Numbered from the stretch's first letter, positions 1 through 5,268 are shown. The stretch is 5,268 bases of DNA from Desulfobacterales bacterium (GCA_022361095.1 JAKSBO010000322.1:1-5268); one strand, 5' to 3'. Notes: generated by a model from the letters alone, not told the origin. Translations and numbers: made by a program.

Positions 1-19
1 CTTCGATTTTTACCTGCAT
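1..19 (-). CDS. 5' end of a leftward gene (first six codons only)
   Basis: Read on the minus strand, an ATG at 19-17 is followed by open codons giving M-Q-V-K-I-E up to the window edge. An AGGA Shine-Dalgarno (complement of 27-30) lies 7 nt before the ATG, which is ideal spacing, and AT-rich promoter-like DNA lies further upstream. The start M-Q-V-x-x-E is the way many trigger factor (Tig) proteins begin, and tig is a common neighbour of tRNA genes, but six residues cannot establish identity. No gene symbol is given. The evidence supports a real translation start; the product is unknown from this window. Confidence 0.45.
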
Positions 20-26
20 GATTTTG

Positions 27-44
27 TCCTGTTATTTCCTGTTA
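27..44 (-). promoter_or_regulatory. Duplicated Shine-Dalgarno segment before the leftward gene
   Basis: TCCTGTTA occurs at 27-34 and again at 37-44, a perfect 8-bp direct repeat with a 10-bp period. On the minus strand each copy reads TAACAGGA and so contains an AGGA. The copy nearer the start is 7 nt from the ATG and is the functional candidate; the distal copy is 17 nt away, too far for normal initiation. Confidence 0.4.
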
Positions 45-83
45 ATTGGCGTTAGTCTGTTAAACGCACTTTCAAAAATAATA

Positions 84-108
84 ATTATACCCTAACTGAT
101 TTATTATA
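84..108 (-). promoter_or_regulatory. Candidate -10 elements for the leftward gene
   Basis: Two perfect TATAAT hexamers occur on the minus strand, as ATTATA on the plus strand at 84-89 and 103-108, about 65-85 nt upstream of the leftward ATG. Neither has a good TTGACA at 16-18 bp. The 103-108 copy has only a weak TTG-containing candidate (complement of the 124-134 region). They are consistent with a promoter for the leftward gene, but AT-rich DNA yields such hexamers by chance. Confidence 0.35.
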
Positions 109-261
109 CGGTACAAACACTCTACACAAAGTTAACTAAAATACCCCGTCTTCATGGTGGTGTCAAGGAAATTGCCTATCCCAATATATAGTGGGCAACG
201 CCGGAACCATTTAAACTTTTTAATCCTTTTTAGAATCATGGGCAGGGCCCGGCCGGAAAAA

Positions 262-294
262 TTGACCTTGATTTTTTTTATTCCGGGTGATAAA
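262..294 (+). promoter_or_regulatory. Candidate promoter for tRNA-Pro
   Basis: TTGACC at 262-267 matches the -35 consensus at five of six positions. The best -10 candidate is GATAAA at 289-294 (four of six), but the spacing is 21 bp. Using TTGATT at 268-273 instead, the spacing is 15 bp. Neither arrangement is ideal. The position, 20-50 bp ahead of the mature tRNA 5' end, is right for a tRNA promoter with a short leader removed by RNase P. Confidence 0.35.
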
Positions 295-316
295 TATTTC
301 TTCTGTTTTTGAGTGT

Positions 317-393
<77 letters not shown>

Positions 394-401
394 GCATTAT
401 T

Positions 402-439
402 AAAGGCTTTCAGTATTTTTACTGAGGGCTTTTTGTCTT
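402..439 (+). terminator. Intrinsic terminator of tRNA-Pro
   Basis: Nine nucleotides after the CCA end, GCTTTCAGT (406-414) pairs with ACTGAGGGC (421-429) around a 6-nt ATTTTT loop. The stem is 9 bp with two G-T wobbles and can extend through the flanking A/T run (402-405 with 430-433). A T-rich tail follows (430-433, then TCTTT). This indicates a monocistronic tRNA transcript and separates it from the Fic-like gene. Confidence 0.8.
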
Positions 440-636
440 TAGGGTTGTGGCTTCTGGTTGCGGTTTTTCATTTTTTGGCTCAAATCTCCCGGTGCCCAAA
501 GAACCTGGTTGCAATTAAACCGCCCCCGGTTTTGAGTCCGAATCGGAAAAAAATTATCGTTTTGATACGTTTTCTCCGGGCCTTTCTTCTTATTTTTAAG
601 GATTTGCAAGGCCCTGATAAGAATTTAACCTGCGCC

Positions 637-664
637 TTGACAACGATCGGATATCTGCTTTAAG
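637..664 (+). promoter_or_regulatory. Candidate promoter for the Fic-like gene
   Basis: A perfect -35 hexamer TTGACA lies at 637-642. With a 16-bp spacer the -10 candidate is TTTAAG at 659-664, four of six matches. Transcription would start near 671, giving a leader of about 80 nt before the ATG at 753. If used, it would exclude translation from the ATG at 667 and supports the 753 start. Confidence 0.4.
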
Positions 665-743
665 GTATGCCTAAATCATGGCCCTCACAGCAAGCAGAAC
701 AAAAACAAATCTGTCTGCCCGAATCCGTTGACCATTACAATCT

Positions 744-748
744 GGTGA
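744..748 (+). promoter_or_regulatory. Ribosome binding site deciding the Fic-like start
   Basis: GGTGA at 744-748 is complementary to the UCACC that lies next to the anti-Shine-Dalgarno core at the 16S rRNA 3' end. It stands 4 nt before the ATG at 753, which places the core in the normal window. An in-frame TGA at 729-731 closes the frame upstream, and no other start codon lies between it and 753. Confidence 0.5.
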
Positions 749-752
749 AAAA

Positions 753-1418
753 ATGCCTGCTAAATTCAGGATTAATCTTGAGGCCGTGGAGTATTATCTT
801 AGGACGGTGCAGAAAAATTTCGAACATATTAATGACCGCCTGGATATGCGCCGGGAGCCCATGCGGGATGAAATTGTTGAGAATATGCTTGCCGGTTACC
901 GTTATGTCAACACCCTGCTTGAGCAGGACTTAAGCATGCTTGAGCAGAGTGGATTGCATCATTTTCTTGAGCTGAACCATATTGTCCTGTGCGGGGAAGA
1001 TTTAAAAAAAAGAAATGATTTTCAGCAGCATATCCTGGCCACAGCCGACCGGTTTTACGGCCAAAAGGAGTTTTGCATCAAGGACCTGCGCACCTGGGCA
1101 AAAGGGCATAAGCATGTCACTTCCTGGAAACGCGCTGCCGGTATATATATTCTCCACGTCAGCCAGCCCCAGCTCTTTTTTGAAGGCAACCACCGAACCG
1201 GCGCTCTTTTGATGAGCAGTATTCTTGTCCGTGGCGGCAAACCTCCCTTTGTTTTGACCGTGGACAATGCCAAAGCGTATTTTGACCCGTCAAGCCTTGC
1301 CAAGGCCACAAAAAAGGATCTGATGGGTAAATTATATAAACTGCCGAAAATTAAAAAAAATTTTGCTAAGTTCCTTGAAGCCCAAGCAAATCCTGAATTA
1401 TTGATCCGGCCATCCTGA
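753..1418 (+). CDS. Fic-domain-like protein with degenerate catalytic motif
   Basis: This 221-residue soluble protein has no signal peptide or membrane segment. Residues 140-150 read QLFFEGNHRTG and align with the Fic core motif HPFx(D/E)GNGRTG. The Phe, acidic residue, Gly-Asn anion-binding loop and first Arg (F142, E144, G145, N146, R148) are kept. The catalytic His is Gln (Q140), and the position of the second motif Arg is Ala (A151). Helical sequence around 120-137 and 151-160 suits the helices flanking the motif. Residues 166-178 (FVLTVDNAKAYFD) suit the segment following the core. Canonical Fic enzymes transfer AMP or another phosphate-containing group onto a target hydroxyl, and the His deprotonates that target. 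Its loss predicts no classical AMPylation, or an altered chemistry. A DEIVEN stretch at 39-44 vaguely recalls the inhibitory (S/T)xxxE(G/N) helix but lacks its Ser/Thr. No antitoxin-like partner is adjacent, so it appears to be a stand-alone gene. The fold call is fairly secure; the function is unknown. Confidence 0.75.
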   Translation: MPAKFRINLEAVEYYLRTVQKNFEHINDRLDMRREPMRDEIVENMLAGYRYVNTLLEQDLSMLEQSGLHHFLELNHIVLCGEDLKKRNDFQQHILATADRFYGQKEFCIKDLRTWAKGHKHVTSWKRAAGIYILHVSQPQLFFEGNHRTGALLMSSILVRGGKPPFVLTVDNAKAYFDPSSLAKATKKDLMGKLYKLPKIKKNFAKFLEAQANPELLIRPS

Positions 1419-1425
1419 ACACCTG

Positions 1426-1434
1426 CCCCCCCCC
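1426..1434 (+). repeat. C9 homopolymer after the Fic-like gene
   Basis: Nine consecutive C residues begin 8 nt after the Fic-like stop codon, in non-coding DNA. Tracts of this length can slip during replication and are prone to sequencing length errors. It lies outside any gene and outside the pst promoter, so no phase-variation role is evident. Confidence 0.7.
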
Positions 1435-1506
1435 TAATCCTCGAAAGCCCTGTCAAAAGCCGTTCCGCTCCTCTTGCCCTTCCGGCTTACACGCCCCTCA
1501 TCAAAT

Positions 1507-1542
1507 CTTAACAAAATCATAACAATTTAAGGGTAGTAATAC
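1507..1542 (+). promoter_or_regulatory. Pho-box-like operator and promoter region of pstS
   Basis: TTAACAA (1508-1514) and ATAACAA (1519-1525) are near-identical 7-mers with starts 11 bp apart, separated by AATC. The 7-4-7 layout is that of Pho boxes bound by PhoB/PhoP-type response regulators, and TTAACA resembles the TTnACA half-sites of PhoP in Bacillus. Match to the E. coli CTGTCAT half-site is poor. In PhoB-dependent promoters the box replaces the -35 and the -10 follows about 10-12 bp later; here TAATAC at 1537-1542 is in place but matches TATAAT at only three positions. The site lies about 80 bp before pstS, as expected for phosphate-starvation control. Confidence 0.5.
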
Positions 1543-1602
1543 TGGCTATGTTAATTTTTGATCAAAAGTTTAGTTCAATAATGCTAACAACAGGAGAAAC
1601 AA

Positions 1603-2637
1603 ATGAAATTTAAATCTTTACTTAACGTTGCAGTATCCGCTCTTATTGCGGCATCCTTCATGATTGTGGGCTCCGCAACTGCAAGTGAAATCAAAATCAC
1701 CGGCGCAGGCGCAAGCTTTCCTGCTCCCATTTACAGCGAATGGTTTAAAGCCCTTGCTAAAAAAACCAATGGCGCAATCAAAGTGGACTACCAGTCCATC
1801 GGTTTAGGTTCCGGCATCAAAAATTTTATCGGCCACACGGTTGATTTCGGTGCCAGTGACGCAGCCATGAAGCAAAGCGAAATTGACCAGGTTCCCGAGG
1901 GTGTTCAGCTACTGCCCATGACCGCAGGCGAAATTGTAATTGCCTACAACCTGCAAGGCATTGAAGGCCTGAAACTGCCCCGGAGCGTATATCCCGAAAT
2001 TTTCCTGGGCAAAATCACCAAATGGAATGACGCAAAGATCGCTGCCGCCAACCCCGGCGTAAGCCTGCCTGATACACCCATCACCGTTGTTGTCCGTTCT
2101 GACAAATCAGGTACCACCTTTGGTTTCACCGGACATTTAAGCGCGATCTCTTCTGATTTTAAATCGGCTGTAGGCCAGGGTAAAATGGTTCAGTGGCCTG
2201 CCGTCAACATGGTAAAAGGCAAAAAGAACGATGGTGTAGCCTCCGCCATCCGCCAGACCCCCGGTTCCATCGGTTATACTGAATACGGTTTTGCCAAACT
2301 GTCCAAACTGCCTACGGCATGCCTGGAAAACAAAGCCGGCAAATTTGTATGCCCCGGGCCTGAAGGTGGCGCTGCTGCACTTGCCAACGCTGTTCTGCCT
2401 GACAATATGATCGTGTTTATCAATGACCCTGAAGGTGATGCTTCCTACCCCATTGCAACTTTTACCTGGATGCTGTTTTACAAAAAGAACAAGAGCGCGG
2501 AATTGGCCGCAGCGCTTCGCAGCATGGTTGAGTACTGCCTGGATGAAGGACAGAAAATTGCTGACAAAGCGGGCTATATCCCCCTTCCTGAAAGTGTTGT
2601 AGAGAAAGTTAGAGCCGCTTCCAAGAACATTCAGTAA
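1603..2637 (+). CDS. pstS: Periplasmic phosphate-binding protein PstS
   Basis: PstS binds inorganic phosphate in the periplasm and delivers it to the PstCA channel. The 344-residue length is normal. Residues 1-27 are a Sec signal peptide: Lys-rich start, hydrophobic core, and an Ala-Thr-Ala site predicting mature Ser28. There is no lipobox Cys, so it should be soluble rather than lipid-anchored. Phosphate-contacting motifs are all visible: TGAGASFPAPIY (33-44), GLGSG (67-71), DFGASD (81-86, with the Asp that accepts a hydrogen bond from phosphate) and RSDKSGTT (165-172). Family motifs GSIGY (222-225 region), SYPI (281-284) and GYIPLP (324-329) follow. C240 and C250 are close enough to form a disulfide in the periplasm, which is an inference. 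The ATG is preceded by AGGAG (1592-1596) at 6-nt spacing. It is the first gene of the operon, downstream of a Pho-box-like site. Confidence 0.97.
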   Translation: MKFKSLLNVAVSALIAASFMIVGSATASEIKITGAGASFPAPIYSEWFKALAKKTNGAIKVDYQSIGLGSGIKNFIGHTVDFGASDAAMKQSEIDQVPEGVQLLPMTAGEIVIAYNLQGIEGLKLPRSVYPEIFLGKITKWNDAKIAAANPGVSLPDTPITVVVRSDKSGTTFGFTGHLSAISSDFKSAVGQGKMVQWPAVNMVKGKKNDGVASAIRQTPGSIGYTEYGFAKLSKLPTACLENKAGKFVCPGPEGGAAALANAVLPDNMIVFINDPEGDASYPIATFTWMLFYKKNKSAELAAALRSMVEYCLDEGQKIADKAGYIPLPESVVEKVRAASKNIQ

Positions 2638-2657
2638 ACCAATCCTCTTCCTTGATC

Positions 2658-2697
2658 AGGGGCACTTTCATGTAAAATGGGAGTGCCCTTGTCTCTT
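2658..2697 (+). terminator. Stem-loop in the pstS-pstC gap (attenuator or mRNA stabiliser)
   Basis: GGGCACTTTCAT (2660-2671) pairs with ATGGGAGTGCCC (2677-2688) around a GTAAA loop, with two internal T-G wobbles. A G-T and an A-T pair extend it to 14 bp (2658-2690). The tail GTCTCTT is only moderately T-rich, so termination should be partial. Such a hairpin just after a binding-protein gene usually lets some polymerases continue and protects the upstream mRNA end, making PstS more abundant than the membrane components. The structure is directly visible; the role is inferred. Confidence 0.7.
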
Positions 2698-2714
2698 ATC
2701 CGGAGATTAAAAAA

Positions 2715-3692
2715 ATGGCCGACAATGAATTTTTGGGTAATGCGGGTGGCAGAACATTATCCAAACCGCCCACCCCGGGCGACATTTTTTTTGACAAAGC
2801 ATTCAGGTTCCTGACCCGCGCTTTTACCTGGGCCACCATTTTCCTGCTGGCGTTCATCGTATATAAAGTCGGCGGTAAAGCACTGCCGGCGTTCCCCGAC
2901 CTAGGAATTAAATTCCTGTTCACATCCACCTGGGATTCAAGTCAAAATGTATACGGCATTCTTCCCCAGATCTGGGGCACCCTCTACAGTTCATTTCTTG
3001 CCCTTATTCTTGGTGGCTTTTTCGGAATCACCATTGCCATATTTATTACCCAGGATTTCCTTCCGTATAAAGTTGAATTTGCACTAAAAAATATCATTGA
3101 ACTGCTTGCTGCCATCCCAAGCGTTGTTTACGGCCTGTGGGGTATTTATGTTCTGATTCCCCTGATCCGTCCTTTTACGGACTTTCTTTATGAGTACCTG
3201 GGCTGGATACCTTTTTTTTCTACCCGGCTTTCGGGGCTGGGCCTTTTTCCGGCGGCACTGGTTCTCTCTATTATGATTCTGCCCACGGTTGCAGCCATTT
3301 CCCAGGACGCCTTCAAAGCCATACCCCATAAAACCAAGGAAGCCGCCTTTGGTATGGGGACCACCCGCTGGGAAGCCATTCTGCGCGTTATGTTGCCCAC
3401 AGCCTCCGGAGGAATTTTTGGTGCGCTTGTTCTGGGCTTTGGCCGGGCACTTGGTGAAACCATGGCCCTTGCCATGCTGGTGGGCAGTATGTCCACAGTC
3501 ACCCTCTCCTTTTTTTCTCCGGCAGACACCATTGCAGCCCTTCTGGCCAACACCTTTCCCGAGGCGGACGTGGGGCTTGAAACCGGCGCGCTGATGTATG
3601 CAGCCTGTGTGCTGTTATTGATTACCCTGATTGTTAATGTTGCCGGTGCTTTTATTGTTACCAGGACAACACCGGGAGGAGACGCAAGATGA
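2715..3692 (+). CDS. pstC: Phosphate ABC transporter permease PstC
   Basis: PstC is one of the two inner-membrane subunits forming the phosphate translocation path. The 325 residues begin with a hydrophilic cytoplasmic stretch of about 35, then about six hydrophobic helices near 37-55, 85-112, 126-150, 175-197, 233-255 and 294-316. The cytoplasmic EAA loop, which docks on the ATPase PstB, is at 209-228 (EAAFGMG...ending LP). The segment GRALGETMALAMLVG (243-257) is characteristic of PstC. Other family signatures are AAIPSVVYGLWGI (132-144) and the YGILPQIWGTL stretch (80-90). A GGAG (2702-2705) lies 9 nt before the ATG, with an A-rich spacer. Its stop overlaps the pstA start in ATGA, indicating translational coupling and matched amounts of the two permeases. 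Confidence 0.96.
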   Translation: MADNEFLGNAGGRTLSKPPTPGDIFFDKAFRFLTRAFTWATIFLLAFIVYKVGGKALPAFPDLGIKFLFTSTWDSSQNVYGILPQIWGTLYSSFLALILGGFFGITIAIFITQDFLPYKVEFALKNIIELLAAIPSVVYGLWGIYVLIPLIRPFTDFLYEYLGWIPFFSTRLSGLGLFPAALVLSIMILPTVAAISQDAFKAIPHKTKEAAFGMGTTRWEAILRVMLPTASGGIFGALVLGFGRALGETMALAMLVGSMSTVTLSFFSPADTIAALLANTFPEADVGLETGALMYAACVLLLITLIVNVAGAFIVTRTTPGGDAR

Positions 3693-4567
3693 GCCGGACC
3701 GATCTTCAATTACCCCAGCTGGAACGTCAGCCCATGGAGCCAAGAGCGCTTAAGTCAATCGTTTTAAGCGCCATCACCGTCGTTTGTGCGGTCACAGCAT
3801 GCATTCCTCTATTTTCAGTGCTTTTCATGCTGGTGTACCGTGGCGGTAAGCGGCTGACTTTTGAACTTTTTTATTCCTTGCCCCCGGGGGCATTTGATGC
3901 CCCGGGTGTCGGGGGGTTCGGCAATGCCATACTGGGCACCGCTTTTATGGTGGGCATTGCCGGTTTGATCAGCATCCCTTTTGGTATCCTGGCAGCGGTT
4001 TATCTGGCAGAGTTTGACCCCCACGGCAAAGTTTCCGAGATCGCCAGATTCTGCGCAAAAACCATGACCGGTCTGCCCTCTATTATTGCCGGCGTTTTTG
4101 CCTACGCGATTGTTGTCCTTACCATGGGGCACTATTCAGCCTGGGCCGGGGGCGTAGCCCTGTCCCTGCTGATGATTCCCACCGTCATGCTCACAGCCGA
4201 AGAAGCCATTAAAATGGTACCCAACCCCATGCGTGAAGCGGCTTACGGTATGGGATGCACCCCAGCCCAGAGCCTGGTCAAGATCATTTTACCCGTTGCC
4301 ATGCCGGGGATCATCACAGGTGTTGTTCTTGCCGTGGCCAGGGCTGCCGGAGAGACAGCACCGTTACTCTTCACAGCCCTTTTTTCCGAGAGCTGGCTTG
4401 CCCCCAACGACCCCACGGCATCCTTAGCCGTGTTGATTTACAACTGGTCATCCAGCCCCTATGAAAATCTCATTGAACTGGCCTGGGCCGCATCGTTGAT
4501 CCTTGTTGTGCTGGTATTTGTCCTTAACGTTGTCAGCCGCACCATAGGCGGTAAAACCAAACTGTAA
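3689..4567 (+). CDS. pstA: Phosphate ABC transporter permease PstA
   Basis: PstA is the second channel subunit, partner of PstC. The 292 residues open with about 22 polar residues, followed by hydrophobic helices near 23-50, 77-108, 124-146, 152-169, 203-222 and 262-282. The EAA loop that contacts PstB is at 183-202 (EAAYGMG...ILP). RAAGETAPLLFTA (218-230) is a strong PstA signature, matching the RALGETMA segment of PstC but with the PstA-type proline. TGLPSIIAGVFAYA (127-140) is also typical. The ATG overlaps the pstC stop by 4 bp, and GGAGG (3675-3679) within the pstC end provides a strong ribosome site at 9-nt spacing. It is followed by an unusually long 125-nt gap before pstB. Confidence 0.96.
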   Translation: MSRTDLQLPQLERQPMEPRALKSIVLSAITVVCAVTACIPLFSVLFMLVYRGGKRLTFELFYSLPPGAFDAPGVGGFGNAILGTAFMVGIAGLISIPFGILAAVYLAEFDPHGKVSEIARFCAKTMTGLPSIIAGVFAYAIVVLTMGHYSAWAGGVALSLLMIPTVMLTAEEAIKMVPNPMREAAYGMGCTPAQSLVKIILPVAMPGIITGVVLAVARAAGETAPLLFTALFSESWLAPNDPTASLAVLIYNWSSSPYENLIELAWAASLILVVLVFVLNVVSRTIGGKTKL

Positions 4568-4593
4568 TTTCAGAATATAAATAACAGCCATGG

Positions 4594-4650
4594 ACAGATC
4601 TATTCTATCAGCACCCGGATTCGGCCCCCAACCAAAGCTGCAAGATCTGT
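4594..4650 (+). promoter_or_regulatory. Possible antiterminator stem in the pstA-pstB gap
   Basis: ACAGATCT (4594-4601) is the exact reverse complement of AGATCTGT (4643-4650), an 8-bp stem. The enclosed segment can fold further: CAGC (4609-4612) with GCTG (4637-4640), and CCG (4615-4617) with CGG (4622-4624). The 3' arm includes 4646-4650, five of the seven bases forming the 5' arm of the terminator hairpin just downstream, so the two folds are mutually exclusive. This is the layout of a transcription attenuator. Part of the match follows from AGATCT being self-complementary, so chance is possible. No ligand-binding aptamer is recognised. Confidence 0.35.
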
Positions 4651-4671
4651 GTTGGTGACACAGACTTTTTT
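4642..4671 (+). terminator. Intrinsic terminator-like hairpin between pstA and pstB
   Basis: TCTGTGT (4646-4652) pairs perfectly with ACACAGA (4658-4664) around a TGGTG loop. One C and then six T residues (4666-4671) follow. The stem is 7 bp and only moderately GC-rich, so strength is probably partial. It lies just before the pstB ribosome site (AGGAG, 4677-4681) and would lower transcription of pstB relative to pstSCA unless overridden or unless pstB has its own promoter. The only promoter-like word in the gap is TATAAA (4576-4581), without a -35. Confidence 0.6.
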
Positions 4672-4676
4672 GTTAA

Positions 4677-4681
4677 AGGAG
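4677..4681 (+). promoter_or_regulatory. pstB ribosome binding site with long spacing
   Basis: AGGAG, preceded by AA, is a strong Shine-Dalgarno but lies 11 nt before the ATG at 4693, longer than optimal. No closer ribosome site and no other in-frame start are seen in the first 60 codons before the conserved ATPase core. The site begins 5 nt after the terminator T-run, so folding of that hairpin could also affect ribosome access. Confidence 0.6.
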
Positions 4682-4692
4682 TATAAACGCTC

Positions 4693-5268
4693 ATGGAAGC
4701 ATTAAAAGAAATTGATGCAAACGAAGCCTATGAAAACGACCTGCCTGCGGATGTTGCACTGGATTGCAAAGCCCGGCAGATTTTTTACGGTGATTTCCTT
4801 GCCGTCCGGGACAGTCATGTACCCATAAAAAGAAATCAGATCACCGGATTTATCGGGCCTTCCGGCTGCGGTAAAAGTACGGTGCTCAAAAGTATAAACC
4901 GTATGAATGACTTGATTCGGGGATTCCGATTTATTGGTGATGTCCATTTCCACGGCATCAATATCTATGACGGCAATATAGACCCTGTGTCGGTTCGCCG
5001 GAACATCGGCATGGTGTTCCAGCAACCCAACCCGTTTTCAATGTCCATTTTTGACAACGTGGCATTTGGCCTGCGTCTGAACCGATACAAAGGGAACATG
5101 CACGAAAAGGTGGAAAAGGCCCTTAGAGGCGCAGCCCTATGGAAAGAGGTCAAGGACAAACTTAAAAACAACGGCCTGTCTCTTTCCGGCGGCCAGCAGC
5201 AGCGTTTGTGCATTGCAAGGGCCATTGCCACAGAACCCCGGGTGCTTCTCATGGACGAGCCCTGCTCC
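4693..5268 (+). CDS. pstB: Phosphate ABC transporter ATPase PstB (3' end missing)
   Basis: PstB is the cytoplasmic ATPase that dimerises on the EAA loops of PstC and PstA and powers phosphate import. The 192 codons present include, in order: an FYGDF stretch (31-35) with the aromatic A-loop residue, Walker [10 protein letters not shown] (55-63), the PstB-type NRMNDLI (69-75), the Q-loop in MVFQQPNPF (107-115), [11 protein letters not shown] (147-157) typical of the subfamily, signature LSGGQQQR (164-171), and Walker B with catalytic Glu in LLMDEP (185-190). The window ends at Cys-Ser of the conserved MDEPCSALDP. The D-loop, H-loop and C-terminal part, roughly 75 residues by comparison with E. 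coli PstB, lie outside. The N-terminus is about a dozen residues longer than in E. coli and is acidic ([16 protein letters not shown]). The catalytic motifs seen are intact. phoU often follows pstB but is not in view. Confidence 0.96.
   Translation, partial: MEALKEIDANEAYENDLPADVALDCKARQIFYGDFLAVRDSHVPIKRNQITGFIGPSGCGKSTVLKSINRMNDLIRGFRFIGDVHFHGINIYDGNIDPVSVRRNIGMVFQQPNPFSMSIFDNVAFGLRLNRYKGNMHEKVEKALRGAALWKEVKDKLKNNGLSLSGGQQQRLCIARAIATEPRVLLMDEPCS

Larger units (their letters stand above)
20..316. other. AT-rich divergent intergenic region
   Basis: No convincing gene is present between the leftward start and the tRNA. The segment is strongly AT-rich except for a short GC-rich island near 241-256 (GGGCCC followed by GGCCGG). 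It contains the leftward gene's leader and -10 candidates on the left and the tRNA promoter candidate on the right. A weak imperfect inverted repeat lies around 172-206 (TTGCC/GGGCAA flanking CCCA/TGGG). It is read as a divergent promoter region. Confidence 0.6.
394..752. other. Non-coding gap between tRNA-Pro and the Fic-like gene
   Basis: This 359-nt stretch holds the tRNA terminator at its left end and the candidate fic promoter at 637-664. Between them no coding region is supported: the reading frame open through 313-663 runs straight through the tRNA and its terminator. A small hairpin is visible at 517-532 (AAACCG, loop CCCC, CGGTTT), without a clear role. Repeated GGTT/AACC words and A or T runs make the segment low in complexity. 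Confidence 0.6.

Noticed and set aside
154..312. 52-residue open frame starting MVVSRK
   Set aside because: No Shine-Dalgarno precedes the ATG, it spans the tRNA promoter candidate, and the composition follows the AT-rich background.
1055..1456. 133-codon minus-strand frame opposite the Fic-like gene
   Set aside because: It is the antisense shadow of a gene with a recognisable motif on the plus strand; no independent support for translation was found.
1451..1488. Possible terminator after the Fic-like gene (AAGCCG with CGGCTT)
   Set aside because: The stem is only 6 bp with a loop of about 20 nt and no T-run follows, so it does not qualify as an intrinsic terminator.
3188..3709. 173-codon minus-strand frame opposite pstC
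   Set aside because: It lies antisense to conserved permease sequence; its length is explained by codon bias of pstC on the other strand. No ribosome site or recognisable motif was seen.
4576..4581. TATAAA as the -10 of an internal pstB promoter
   Set aside because: No acceptable -35 hexamer lies 15-19 bp upstream, and transcripts from it would still have to pass the terminator-like hairpin.
4702..5252. Two overlapping minus-strand frames opposite pstB
   Set aside because: Both are antisense to the Walker A and signature regions of PstB and carry no motif of their own.

Overview
The window carries most of a high-affinity phosphate ABC transporter operon, pstS-pstC-pstA-pstB, on the + strand. 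The last gene, pstB, runs off the right edge. Upstream lie a complete tRNA-Pro gene with its own terminator and a stand-alone gene for a Fic-fold protein with a degenerate active-site motif. At the extreme left edge the first codons of a leftward gene are visible.

The organism looks like a Gram-negative bacterium. PstS has a classical signal peptide with an Ala-X-Ala cleavage site and no lipobox cysteine, so it should be a free periplasmic protein. The mid-range base composition, AT-rich intergenic DNA and general style of the proteins suggest a marine or anaerobic Desulfobacterota (Desulfobacter-like) member. That placement is an impression from the sequence, not a demonstrated assignment.

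Layout: 1-19, first six codons of a minus-strand gene with a good Shine-Dalgarno; 20-316, AT-rich divergent intergenic DNA with candidate promoters in both directions; 317-393, tRNA-Pro(TGG) with encoded CCA, followed at once by an intrinsic terminator; about 440-636, non-coding with nothing strong; 637-664, a possible promoter with a perfect TTGACA; 753-1418, the Fic-like gene; 1419-1602, the pst upstream region with a Pho-box-like pair of 11-bp-spaced repeats; 1603-2637 pstS; a strong hairpin in the pstS-pstC gap; 2715-3692 pstC; 3689-4567 pstA, overlapping pstC by ATGA; a 125-nt gap with a terminator-like hairpin and an upstream segment able to compete with it; 4693-5268 pstB, truncated.

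PstS captures phosphate in the periplasm, PstC and PstA form the channel in the inner membrane, and PstB would form the ATPase dimer that drives transport. The two hairpins, after pstS and before pstB, split the operon into three expression segments (S, CA, B). The first would raise the binding protein over the channel, which is commonly needed. The second, inside the transporter genes, is less usual and is the most interesting regulatory signal here. The other item worth following is the Fic-like protein, which keeps the phosphate-binding loop of the family but has Gln in place of the catalytic His.
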